Positions 8,264 to 16,727 of a stretch of DNA of 64,000 nt are shown in pieces. The notes beneath the pieces were generated by a model. The model worked only from the letters and a program-made list of their open reading frames with translations, made no database searches and was not told the origin of the DNA. The translations under genes and the position numbers were made by a program. The number at the start of each line of letters is the position of its first letter. Position 1 is the first letter of the stretch. The stretch covers positions 81,741 to 145,740 of the forward strand of contig NZ_CAKTVU010000005.1 in NCBI RefSeq assembly GCF_934630535.1, given 5' to 3'. Origin of the DNA: an uncultured Senegalimassilia sp. GTDB lineage: Bacteria > Actinomycetota > Coriobacteriia > Coriobacteriales > Eggerthellaceae.

Positions 8264-9271
8264 ATGGCTGTTACGATCTACTACGAAAACGACGTCGATC
8301 CGAAGATCATCCAGGGCAAGAAGGTCGCCATCATCGGTTACGGCTCCCAGGGCCATGCCCATGCCTTGAACCTCATGGACTCCGGCGTCGACGTGCGCGT
8401 CGGCCTGCGCGAGGGCTCCAAGAGCTGGGCTAAGGCCGAAGAGGCCGGCCTGAAGGTCACCACCATGGACCAGGCCGCCGAGGAAGCCGACGTCGTCATG
8501 ATCCTCGTTCCCGACGAGCTGCAGCCCGAGGTCTACGAGCAGCACATCGCTTCTCATCTGAAGGCCGGCGACACCCTGGCCTTCGCCCACGGCTTCAACA
8601 TCCACTACGGCTACATCAAGGCCCCCGAGGACGTCAACGTCGTCATGTGCGCCCCGAAGGGCCCGGGCCACATCGTGCGCCGTCAGTATACCGAGGGTTC
8701 CGGCGTGCCGGATCTGGCTTGCGTGTACCAGGATGCCACCGGTGACGCTTGGGATATCATCATGTCCTACTGCTGGGGCGTCGGCGGTGCCCGTTCCGGC
8801 ATCATCAAGGCCACGTTCGCCCAGGAGACCGAGGAGGACCTCTTCGGCGAGCAGGCAGTTCTCTGCGGCGGCCTGGTGGAGCTGGTCAAGGCCGGTTTCG
8901 AGACCCTGACCGAGGCCGGTTACCCGCCCGAGCTGGCTTACTTCGAGTGCTACCATGAGATGAAGATGATCGTCGACCTCATGTACGAGTCCGGCATCCA
9001 CTTCATGAACTACTCCATCTCCAACACCGCCGAGTACGGCGAGTACTACGCCGGCCCGAAGGTCATCAACGAGCAGTCCCGCGAGGCCATGAAGGAGATC
9101 CTGCATCGCATCCAGAACGGCGACTTCGCCCGCGAGTTCGTCGCCGACTGCAAGAACGGCCACAAGTGGCTCTTCGAGCAGCGCGAGGCCATCAACAACC
9201 ACGAGATCGAGCAGACCGGTGCCAAGATCCGCGGCATGTTCTCCTGGGTCAAGTCCGACGAGGCCGAATAG
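8264..9271 (+). CDS. ilvC: Ketol-acid reductoisomerase
   Basis: IlvC isomerises and reduces acetolactate/acetohydroxybutyrate to the dihydroxy acids that are the IlvD substrate. The 335-residue class I form shows the Rossmann signature GYGSQGHAHALNL and the metal-binding region DLFGEQAVLCGG with the downstream E/Y-rich helices. AGAAAGGA precedes the ATG. It lies 176 nt after ilvN, so it may have its own promoter. By eye its codons are more biased than those of its neighbours, as expected for high expression. Confidence 0.97.
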   Translation: MAVTIYYENDVDPKIIQGKKVAIIGYGSQGHAHALNLMDSGVDVRVGLREGSKSWAKAEEAGLKVTTMDQAAEEADVVMILVPDELQPEVYEQHIASHLKAGDTLAFAHGFNIHYGYIKAPEDVNVVMCAPKGPGHIVRRQYTEGSGVPDLACVYQDATGDAWDIIMSYCWGVGGARSGIIKATFAQETEEDLFGEQAVLCGGLVELVKAGFETLTEAGYPPELAYFECYHEMKMIVDLMYESGIHFMNYSISNTAEYGEYYAGPKVINEQSREAMKEILHRIQNGDFAREFVADCKNGHKWLFEQREAINNHEIEQTGAKIRGMFSWVKSDEAE

Positions 9272-9643
9272 CGCGAACGCTTTGGGTCTGGCAGCGTAGC
9301 CGCACATGGCTGCCGGCAGTATCTCGAATCGGTTTCCCTCAAGGGGCCGGGCATAACGCCCGGCCCCTTCGCTATTCATGGGAGTGCTGAGGGACTTGGG
9401 GGATTGGGCAACGACGGTTTCTGCGTCCATGCGGCAGGGTGCGGGCTCGATGCGCCTTCCGTACGCTGCGCCTCGCCGTGTCCAAACGCCGTTCACGCGC
9501 CCCGCCAACGCGCCACGATTTCGCGCATTCGTTTGCGACTATCGGCCTTTCTCCGGATATTTGCATCCCGGATACGCCGCGAAGATGCGCGTTGTGTAGT
9601 ATGGAAGCGTATGCGAACACAACACGAAGGGTGGTTTTTGCGC
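9272..9643. other. Intergenic region ilvC-serA with stem-loop
   Basis: AAGGGGCCGGGC at 9341-9352 and GCCCGGCCCCTT at 9358-9369 form a perfect 12-bp stem that ends the ilvC transcript, although no T-run follows. The remaining about 270 nt to serA carry no gene that I can support. Confidence 0.6.
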
Positions 9644-11227
9644 ATGACGAAGAAGGTCCTGGTTACCGAGAAGCTGGCGCAGGCCGGTTTGGACCGCCTT
9701 GCGGAAAAGGGCTTGCAGGTAGATGTCAAGCTGAAGATGTCCACGGATGAGCTCATCGAGGCCATCCCCGAATACGATGCGCTCGTGGTGCGCTCCGCCA
9801 CGCACGTCACGCGCGAGGTCATCGCCGCGGCTTCGAAGCTGCGCATCATCGGCCGCGCGGGCGTGGGCGTGGACAACGTCGACGTCGAGGCCGCCACCGA
9901 GGCCGGCATCATCGTGTGCAACGCTCCCACCTCCAACATCGTCTCCGCCGCCGAGCAGACCATGTGCTTGATGCTGGCATGCGCGCGCAACACCGCCCAG
10001 GCCAACGCCAGCATGCACGCGGGCGAGTGGTCCCGCGGCAAGTTCTGCGGCAGCGAGCTGTATGAGAAGACGCTGGCCATCTTCGGCCTGGGCCGCATCG
10101 GCGGCTTGGTGGCCGAGCGCGCCCGCGCCTTCGGCATGCACCTGGTCGGCTACGACCCGTACTGCAGCCCCGAGCGCGCCGAGCAGCTCGGTGTGGCGCT
10201 CTACGACAGCATGGAGGAGCTCCTTCCCCTGGCCGACTTCATCACGGTTCATCTGCCGAAGACCGATGAGACCATCGGCATGTTCGGCCCCGAGCAGTAT
10301 GCCGCTATGAAAGACGGCGTCATCCTGGTCAACGTGGCGCGCGGCGGCATCTACAACGTCGACTCGCTGGCCGATTTCCTTGCCGCCGGCAAGATCGGCG
10401 CCGCGGGTATCGACGTGTTCGAGGACGAGCCCTGCACGCAAAGCCCGCTGCACGAGTTCCCCAACGCCATCCTCACGCCCCATCTGGGCGCCTACACCTA
10501 CGAGGCGCAAAGGCGCGCGGGCGTGCAGATCGCCGATTACATCGCCGCCGGCCTTGAGGGCAGCGTCGTTCCCACCGCGCTCAACATGGCGCCCGTGCCG
10601 CCCGAGGTCATGGACGCCGTGGGCCCGTACGTGCCCGCCTGCCAGATGATGGGCAGCATGCTCGCCCAGCTCGGCGGGGAAGTGCCCAAGCGCTTGTCGC
10701 TCACCGCATCCGGCAAGGCCGCTCCGGCCGATGCCACCATCCTGGTGGCCGGCACGCTGCAGGGCCTGCTTTCCTACAAGAACCTGGCAACGGTGGTCAC
10801 ACCCGTCAACGCCGAGGCCGTCGCCCGCCGTCACGGCATCCGCGTCGATACCGGCGCGCACGCCTCTGCAGGCGCGTACTCCTCTTCGGTGACGGTGGTC
10901 GCCGATGGCCGTGAGATCGGCTGCACGCTTTCCGGTGAGGACCAGCACGTGCGCCTCATCTCGCTTTTGGGCTACAAGGTCGACATCGCTCCCGGTCCGC
11001 AGGCGCTCATCTTCCAGTACGAGGACCGTCCCGGCCGCGTGGGCACCATCGGCTCCATCCTCGGCGACGCCGGCATCAACATCACCACCATGCAGATCGT
11101 CAACGACCCCGAAGCCGGTCAGGCCATCGTCTACATGAACATCGAAGGCGAGCTTGACGACAGCGTGCTGGCCAAGCTGCGCGAGAACCTTGAGGACCTG
11201 AAGAACCTCTGGTACGTGAAGCTGTAA
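9644..11227 (+). CDS. serA: D-3-phosphoglycerate dehydrogenase (long, ACT-containing)
   Basis: SerA oxidises 3-phosphoglycerate with NAD as the first step of serine synthesis. The 527-residue protein starts MTKKVLVTEKLAQAG at ATG 9644. It has the NAD site GLGRIGGLVAERARAFG, the substrate loop VARGGIYN, the catalytic HLGAYTYEAQ, an intervening ASB domain and a C-terminal ACT domain (EDRPGRVGTIGSILGDAGI). This is the long form common in actinobacteria. A longer open frame runs upstream to 9404 but lacks similarity. A strong terminator follows. Confidence 0.95.
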   Translation: MTKKVLVTEKLAQAGLDRLAEKGLQVDVKLKMSTDELIEAIPEYDALVVRSATHVTREVIAAASKLRIIGRAGVGVDNVDVEAATEAGIIVCNAPTSNIVSAAEQTMCLMLACARNTAQANASMHAGEWSRGKFCGSELYEKTLAIFGLGRIGGLVAERARAFGMHLVGYDPYCSPERAEQLGVALYDSMEELLPLADFITVHLPKTDETIGMFGPEQYAAMKDGVILVNVARGGIYNVDSLADFLAAGKIGAAGIDVFEDEPCTQSPLHEFPNAILTPHLGAYTYEAQRRAGVQIADYIAAGLEGSVVPTALNMAPVPPEVMDAVGPYVPACQMMGSMLAQLGGEVPKRLSLTASGKAAPADATILVAGTLQGLLSYKNLATVVTPVNAEAVARRHGIRVDTGAHASAGAYSSSVTVVADGREIGCTLSGEDQHVRLISLLGYKVDIAPGPQALIFQYEDRPGRVGTIGSILGDAGINITTMQIVNDPEAGQAIVYMNIEGELDDSVLAKLRENLEDLKNLWYVKL

Positions 11228-11581
11228 GGTTCGCGCCGCTCGAAGCCCCGTTTGAGCGTCATCGCAAGGGTGCTGGGCTGCCGGCAAACTTTGGCTTGGA
11301 TAGCGGGAAGGTGCAGCGTTTCGAAGCGGCCGCCCCAAACGCTGGCCATCGCATATCACATCGACGCCCGTCGCGTGCAATCGCGGCGGGCGTTTTTCGG
11401 TTACAGGAGGGCAATTCATCGGTCACCGATCGCGATCCGTGTGCGAAGAAGGCTTGAGAAGCACCTAATCGGGACAATATTTAACATGTGGGTAACTTGT
11501 TGATGTGAGTTTTAACTCGACCGTAGCGCTAGGTGTATTAGAATGATTTCACATTTGCAAACATCGCTGAAAGGAACGGAA
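11228..11581. other. Intergenic region serA-leuA
   Basis: An intrinsic terminator lies at 11365-11397: CGCCCGTCGCG pairs with CGCGGCGGGCG, followed by TTTTT. The following AT-richer 180 nt should hold the leuA promoter; a TATTAGAAT element at 11536-11544 is a weak -10 candidate. I see no T-box or leader peptide here. Confidence 0.6.
11365..11397 (+). terminator. Intrinsic terminator after serA
   Basis: An 11-bp stem (11365-11375 with 11382-11392, one G-U pair) around a 6-nt loop, followed by five T. Confidence 0.9.
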
Positions 11582-13114
11582 ATGACGCGCAAGATCGCAA
11601 TTTTCGACACAACGCTGCGCGACGGCGAGCAATCGCCGGGCGCTTCCATGAACACCGAGGAAAAGCTTGTTGTGGCGCGTCAGCTTCTACGTCTGAACGT
11701 CGACGTCATCGAAGCGGGCTTTCCGATCTCCAGTCCCGGCGACTTCGAGAGCGTTCGCCGAATCGCCGAGCTGGCAGGCGATGGCGCCACGGTCGTGGGC
11801 TTGACCCGTGCGGTGGAAAAGGACATCGACCGCGCAGCCGAGGCTTTGAAGTACGCTAAGCGCCCCCGTATCCATACGGGTATCGGCGTCAGCCCCAGCC
11901 ATATCCACGACAAGCTCCGCATCACCGAGGACCAGTGCATCGAGCGCGCCGTCGCGGCCGTGTCCTATGCGAAGAAGTACGTCGAGGACGTGCAGTTCTA
12001 CGCCGAAGACGCCGGCCGTGCCGATTACGCGTTTCTGGCAAAGGTGATCCAGGCGGTCGTCGATGCCGGCGCAACCGTTGTGAACATCCCCGACACCACG
12101 GGCTACAGCCTGCCCGGCGAGTTCGGCGAGCGCATCAAGTACCTCATGGAAAACGTGCGCGGCATCGAGAACATCACCGTTTCCGTCCATTGCCACAACG
12201 ACCTGGGCATGGCAACGGCACTGTCGCTGGCGGGCGTGCAAAACGGCGCCACGCAGGTCGAGTGCACCATCAACGGCCTCGGCGAGCGCGCTGGCAACAC
12301 GGCCATGGAAGAGGTGGTGATGGGCATCAGGATGCACGGTGGGGAGCTTGACGCCCATACCGACATCAACACCCGCGAGTTCATCAAGGCCTCCCGCCTG
12401 GTATCCTCGATCACCGGCATCAACGTCCAGGTGAACAAGGCCATCGTCGGCGCAAACGCCTTCGCCCATTCCTCCGGCATCCACCAGGATGGCGTGCTGA
12501 AGAAGCGCGATACCTACGAGATCATCGACCCGGAAGAGGTCGGTGCAGGCCAGTCCCAGATCGTGCTCACCGCGCGCAGCGGCCATGCGGCGCTGAAGCA
12601 TCGTCTTGAGGAGCTCGGCTACGAGCTTGACCCCGAGCAGCTTGACAAGATGTACAACGCCTTCCTCGACCTTGCCGATAAGAAGAAGGAAGTCTACGAC
12701 GAGGACCTCGAGTCGCTCATGCATGAGAGCCATCGCAACGAGGCGGCTCTGTACACGCTCGAATCCGTGCAGATCTCCTGCGGCTTCCCGCTCACTCCCA
12801 CGGCTACCGTCACGCTTCGCAACGCCGCCGATCAGGTGGTCACCGCGTGCGATTACGGCACCGGTCCCGTCGACGCCGTGTACAAGGCCGTGAACAAGAT
12901 CGTGCAGGTTGACAACGACCTCACGGAGTTCTCGGTGCAGTCCGTCACGCGCGGCATCGACGCTCTTGGCGAGGTCACCATCCGCGTTACCGCTCCCGAT
13001 GGGGAGATCTACACGGGCCGCGGCGCCGATGGCGATATCATCGTCTCGTCCACGAAGGCCTACCTCAACGCTTTGAACCGTCTGCTCAACGATAAGGCAG
13101 AGCATCGTAAGTAA
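11582..13114 (+). CDS. leuA: 2-Isopropylmalate synthase
   Basis: LeuA condenses 2-ketoisovalerate with acetyl-CoA, the committed step to leucine. The 510-residue protein has the HMGL-like signature DTTLRDGEQSPGASM, the metal-binding HCHNDLGMA and GLGERAGN, and a C-terminal LeuA dimer/allosteric domain that binds leucine. GFPISSPGDFE favours isopropylmalate synthase over citramalate synthase. ATG 11582 follows AAAGGAACGGAA. leuCD and leuB are not in the window. Confidence 0.95.
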   Translation: MTRKIAIFDTTLRDGEQSPGASMNTEEKLVVARQLLRLNVDVIEAGFPISSPGDFESVRRIAELAGDGATVVGLTRAVEKDIDRAAEALKYAKRPRIHTGIGVSPSHIHDKLRITEDQCIERAVAAVSYAKKYVEDVQFYAEDAGRADYAFLAKVIQAVVDAGATVVNIPDTTGYSLPGEFGERIKYLMENVRGIENITVSVHCHNDLGMATALSLAGVQNGATQVECTINGLGERAGNTAMEEVVMGIRMHGGELDAHTDINTREFIKASRLVSSITGINVQVNKAIVGANAFAHSSGIHQDGVLKKRDTYEIIDPEEVGAGQSQIVLTARSGHAALKHRLEELGYELDPEQLDKMYNAFLDLADKKKEVYDEDLESLMHESHRNEAALYTLESVQISCGFPLTPTATVTLRNAADQVVTACDYGTGPVDAVYKAVNKIVQVDNDLTEFSVQSVTRGIDALGEVTIRVTAPDGEIYTGRGADGDIIVSSTKAYLNALNRLLNDKAEHRK

Positions 13115-13140
13115 CCGACGAACTGGTAAAACGTTCGTTC

Positions 13141-13171
13141 ACAGGGTGTTCGCGCAAAGCGGGCGCCCTGT
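13141..13171 (+). terminator. Terminator after leuA
   Basis: ACAGGG at 13141-13146 pairs with CCCTGT at 13166-13171, and the stem extends inward through GTTCGC/GCGGGC with G-U pairs. It is followed by TTTCGTTT. Confidence 0.7.
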
Positions 13172-13346
13172 TTCGTTTCCCGCGGTTGGGAGGGGGGTCG
13201 GTCCGTCGGCGTGCTTGAGCCGGGGAGGGCCGGTAACGGCATCGTCCGGCAACGGGTCTTCCGGAGCGGGTGGTAGCTCCCGCCCTGCGAGTCTCAAGCA
13301 GCGCTGGGCGGTTCAAGCCGATGCTCGGTGCAGCTCAGGGCAAAAG

Positions 13347-13377
13347 AAAAGGCGTTGCCGTACTGGCAACGCCTTTT
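13347..13377. terminator. Bidirectional terminator between leuA and tetR-type gene
   Basis: AAAAGGCGTTGCC and GGCAACGCCTTTT form a perfect 13-bp stem around GTACT, with A/T tails on both sides. It serves both converging genes. Confidence 0.92.
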
Positions 13378-13398
13378 CGCGTTGATAGGTGAACCGCT

Positions 13399-14052
13399 TT
13401 ACAGGTTCCTGCGCAGCTGCGCCTCTTTGATCTCCATCTCAAGCGAGTTGTGGATGATGTTGGCGAACGGGCCGGCGTTGGCGGCAAGGTGCTCGACGTT
13501 GGTCTGGTCGCATCGACGGATGAAGTAGTACAGGAATGCGCAGGTGTAGAACTCGGCCAGAAAATCGATGTTGTCCTGCGGCAGATAACGATTCGACAAG
13601 ATGATATCGATATCCCGCTTGATGGCGTTCACGTACAGGTTGTACAGGTAATTGCGCAGCGAGTAGGGGCCGTTGTCGATAAGCGCCTCGCGATAAAAAT
13701 GGCGACGCGCCTCTAAAACCTCGGCGAAGCAAGAGAAGAACTCGGCGTGATCGAGCGAGCGCACACCGGATTTCTGCGTGATGTAATAAGGGAAATGGGA
13801 AATGGAATCATCGCTGGGTTTCTCGTAAAGCAGCACGGATTCCGAGAAATGCTTCTTGAGCACCTGGCCCATGTCGTAGCGGAAAATCCAGATGATCAGG
13901 CGATCCTTGTTCTCGAAATGATAGTAGAACGTCTTGCGGTTCTTTCCTGTTCTTTGGACTATGTCGCTGATCGATACCTTGCGAAGCGGCATCTCGTCGC
14001 ACAGCGACACGAATGCATCCGCAATCAACAGCATAGTAGAAAGCGCGTTCAT
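13399..14052 (-). CDS. TetR/AcrR-family transcriptional regulator
   Basis: This 217-residue protein has an N-terminal helix-turn-helix (VSISDIVQRTGKNRKTFYYHF) with the YYHF ending typical of TetR proteins. The alpha-helical C-terminal domain is unassigned and would bind a ligand. ATG 14052 is preceded by GGAAGGAG at good spacing; the longer frame up to 14196 is rejected. It is divergent from the enoate-reductase-like gene across a 425-nt AT-rich gap, so it probably controls that gene and/or itself. The ligand is unknown; an acyl-CoA or the pathway substrate is an inference. Confidence 0.85.
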   Translation of the reverse strand: MNALSTMLLIADAFVSLCDEMPLRKVSISDIVQRTGKNRKTFYYHFENKDRLIIWIFRYDMGQVLKKHFSESVLLYEKPSDDSISHFPYYITQKSGVRSLDHAEFFSCFAEVLEARRHFYREALIDNGPYSLRNYLYNLYVNAIKRDIDIILSNRYLPQDNIDFLAEFYTCAFLYYFIRRCDQTNVEHLAANAGPFANIIHNSLEMEIKEAQLRRNL

Positions 14053-14477
14053 CGGGGCGACTCCTTCCGTTGTTTGTCCGACCACGCATCCTATACCGCC
14101 ATTGTAGGGGCGTTGGTGCGCGAAATCTAGGACATATTTGAAATAATGAGTAATCGTCTGTGCTGAGTATACGTACGGGATTACGCGTATGGTCAAGACT
14201 ATTGGTCAAACTTGTCACCAAAACCTATGACTATGTGAGAGTTACCTATACTAAAACACACAACATCGTGAATCTGTCCATCGCACTCGCAAATTTCACT
14301 TCGTAGAATAGCAGCAGAAGGTAACGAGAAGGCCTTTGGAAGAACCCCGATGGCCGAAACTTGTTGAAATGGGTAACAACGTTATCGCCAAACAATCAAG
14401 TTTGAGATAACGCCTTTCTCAGACGAGAGCATCCCGCCTTCAACGCTCACAAGCATCATTCGGAAAGGAGCTGTGCT
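14053..14477. other. Divergent intergenic control region (tetR-type / enoate reductase)
   Basis: AT-rich, 425 nt, no gene. It contains direct GGTCAA repeats near 14191-14207 and a cluster of related half-sites near 14372-14411 (annotated separately). It should carry the promoters of both divergent genes, but I cannot place a convincing -35/-10 pair. Confidence 0.7.
14372..14411. promoter_or_regulatory. Candidate operator: GGTAAC / GTTATC / GATAAC half-sites
   Basis: GTTATC at 14381-14386 is the reverse complement of GATAAC at 14406-14411, with AAAC/GTTT pairing inside. GGTAAC at 14372-14377 is a one-mismatch third copy in the same array. The site lies about 70-100 nt before the enoate-reductase-like start and could bind the adjacent TetR protein. 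It is predicted from symmetry only. Confidence 0.4.
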
Positions 14478-16559
14478 GTGGCAAAGTACCAGAAACTTCT
14501 GGAGCCCCTCAAGATCGGCAATGTGGAGCTGAAGAATCGCTTCGTTATGCTGCCGATGACCATCGAGAAGGTGGACAACTACCATGTCACCGACGACTTG
14601 GTGGACTTCTACGAGAAGCGCGCTGAGGGCGGTGTCGGCCTTGTTGAAATCGGTTCTGCCTATGTGTGCGACTGCTTCAACACCACGCCGAAGTATCACA
14701 CCACCACCGGTGCTTGCGGCATCTGGGACGATGAGTTCATCCCGGGCTTCAAGCGCGTTGCCGATGTGTGCCATGCACATGGCTCCAAGGTTGCCGCTCA
14801 GTTGCAGCTCTGCTACGAGTGGCGCGCCACCGGCGACGATCCGCTGCTGTCCTATGCTCCTTCCAAGGACGTCATGAGCGGCCCGTTCGTCGGCATGCCC
14901 GAGCGTGAGTACACCAAGGAAGAGATCGCGATCGTGGTCGACCAGTACGGCGCAGCAGCCAAGCGCTGCAAGGATGCCGGCATCGACATCATCGAGATCC
15001 ACGCAGGCATCGGCTACATGGTCATGCGCTTCCTGTCCAAGTACTCCAACCATCGTACCGACGAGTACGGCGGATCTGCCGAGAATCGCGCTCGCTTCCT
15101 GACCGAGATCATCGACAAGATCCATGAGACCTGCGGCGCTGACATGCCGATCCTCATCCGCATCTCCGCCAACGACCTCATGCCCGGCGGCAACCGCATC
15201 GAGGATACCCTCGAGCTCGTGCCGATCATCGAGAAGCACGGCGTCGATGCATGGTCCGTCCAGGCCGGCTTCCATGAGGCTCCGCGCCCGGTTGCAAACC
15301 AGATCGTGCCCGAGGGCGAGTTCATCGATCTGGCCAAGCAGGTCAAGACGGTCACCAACAAGCCCGTCTTCCCCGGCACCCGTATCAACACGCTCGACAT
15401 GTGCGACAAGATCGTGAACGAGGGCTACGGCGACGCTGTCGGCATGGGCCGTCAGTTCATCGCCGACCCGGACACCGCCAAGAAGGTTGCCGCCGGTCAT
15501 CCCGAGCAGGTTCGTCCTTGCATCGTGTGCTCTCGCTGCCTGGACAACATCTTCATCGGTAAGCCGTGCCAGTGCTCCGTCAACGCCCATGTGTGGGAGG
15601 GCGTCAAGGTCGGCACTCCCGAGCAGCACCCGGCCGAGAAGCAGAAGCACGTCGTCGTCATCGGCGCCGGCCCTGGCGGTTGCGAGGCTGCCCGCGTCGC
15701 AGCTATCCGCGGCCACAAGGTCACGCTGATCGACAAGTCCGATCGCGTCGGCGGTCTGCTGAACATGGCTCAGGTCCTCAACGCCAAGATCGAGCCTTTG
15801 GTGAAGTACTGGAACGAGGAGATCAAGCTTCATCCCAACATCGAGCTCAAGCTCAACACGCAGGTCGATGCTGCGGCTGTGAAGGCCCTCAATCCTGATG
15901 AGGTCATCGTTTCCCCTGGTGGCGGAATCATCGCTCTGGATGTGCCCGGCATCAACGGCAAGAACGTCGTCAAGTCCGAGGACATCAAGGCCATGTGCGC
16001 CGGCAAGGTTCCCGAGGGCAAGGGCATGCTGTGGAAGGCAGCCGTTGCAGCCATCAAGGCTCAGGGCGGCACCGTCGAGTTCATGCGCTTCGGTCTGAAC
16101 ATGGCGTCCGGTCCCACCGCTATCGTGGGCAAGCGCGTCGTGGTCGTCGGCGGCGGCTTCGCCGGCCTGGAGGTTGCCGAGGCCATGTGCGAGAACCGTG
16201 AGATCACGGTCATCGAGGAAGCCAAGAAGCTCGGCAACGGCATCGGCATCATCGACAAGAACCCGACCATCAACCTGGTCAAGTCCAAGGGCGTCAAGCT
16301 CATGCCGCTGACCAAGCTGGTCGAGGTTACCAAGAAGGGTGCTAAGGTCCAGAACGTCGAGACCGGCGAGACCCAGCTGCTCGAGTGCGACACCGTTCTG
16401 ACCTCCCTGGGCGTCGAGGGCAACACTGATCTGTACGATCAGATCAAGGCCGTCATCCCCAACACGCATCTCATCGGCGACGCAACCACGCCTGCTGGCA
16501 AGGTTTACCGTACGCTCGAGGCTGTCAAGGGCGGCTACGAAGTGGCAATGTCCATCTAA
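14478..16559 (+). CDS. Old-yellow-enzyme-type Fe-S flavoenzyme (enoate reductase / BaiCD / dienoyl-CoA reductase family)
   Basis: This 693-residue protein has three parts. An N-terminal FMN TIM barrel (about 1-340) carries RTDEYGGSAENRARF. A 4Fe-4S site follows, with Cys348, Cys351, Cys354 and Cys366 (spacing x2, x2, x11, as in the trimethylamine dehydrogenase group). The C-terminal FAD/NAD(P) domains show VIGAGPGGCEAA and VVGGGFAGLEVAEAM. Such enzymes pass NAD(P)H electrons through FAD, Fe-S and FMN to an activated C=C bond (2-enoates, bile-acid enones, dienoyl-CoA). GTG 14478 follows AAAGGAG. It opens the catabolic island together with an acyl-CoA dehydrogenase 168 nt downstream. The exact substrate cannot be read from sequence. 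Confidence 0.9.
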   Translation: MAKYQKLLEPLKIGNVELKNRFVMLPMTIEKVDNYHVTDDLVDFYEKRAEGGVGLVEIGSAYVCDCFNTTPKYHTTTGACGIWDDEFIPGFKRVADVCHAHGSKVAAQLQLCYEWRATGDDPLLSYAPSKDVMSGPFVGMPEREYTKEEIAIVVDQYGAAAKRCKDAGIDIIEIHAGIGYMVMRFLSKYSNHRTDEYGGSAENRARFLTEIIDKIHETCGADMPILIRISANDLMPGGNRIEDTLELVPIIEKHGVDAWSVQAGFHEAPRPVANQIVPEGEFIDLAKQVKTVTNKPVFPGTRINTLDMCDKIVNEGYGDAVGMGRQFIADPDTAKKVAAGHPEQVRPCIVCSRCLDNIFIGKPCQCSVNAHVWEGVKVGTPEQHPAEKQKHVVVIGAGPGGCEAARVAAIRGHKVTLIDKSDRVGGLLNMAQVLNAKIEPLVKYWNEEIKLHPNIELKLNTQVDAAAVKALNPDEVIVSPGGGIIALDVPGINGKNVVKSEDIKAMCAGKVPEGKGMLWKAAVAAIKAQGGTVEFMRFGLNMASGPTAIVGKRVVVVGGGFAGLEVAEAMCENREITVIEEAKKLGNGIGIIDKNPTINLVKSKGVKLMPLTKLVEVTKKGAKVQNVETGETQLLECDTVLTSLGVEGNTDLYDQIKAVIPNTHLIGDATTPAGKVYRTLEAVKGGYEVAMSI

Positions 16560-16608
16560 AGCTTTTCCCGAGATGCGCGCAATCGCAACCGTCTCGAATC
16601 GCAATAAC

Positions 16609-16642
16609 GGGGCGTCCCGTGCAACCGCTTCGGCGGCGCCCC
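16609..16642 (+). other. Stem-loop between flavoenzyme and acyl-CoA dehydrogenase 1
   Basis: GGGGCG at 16609-16614 pairs with CGCCCC at 16637-16642. There is no T-run directly after, so it may be a partial terminator or an mRNA-stability element between two co-oriented genes. Confidence 0.4.
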
Positions 16643-16727
16643 ACTTCATCACTTTTGGTTCAGACACGCAAGTGTTTTGAATAAAGGTAGGTAAGTAGTT
16701 CCCAGTTAGTTTCCTTAAGGAGGAAAA

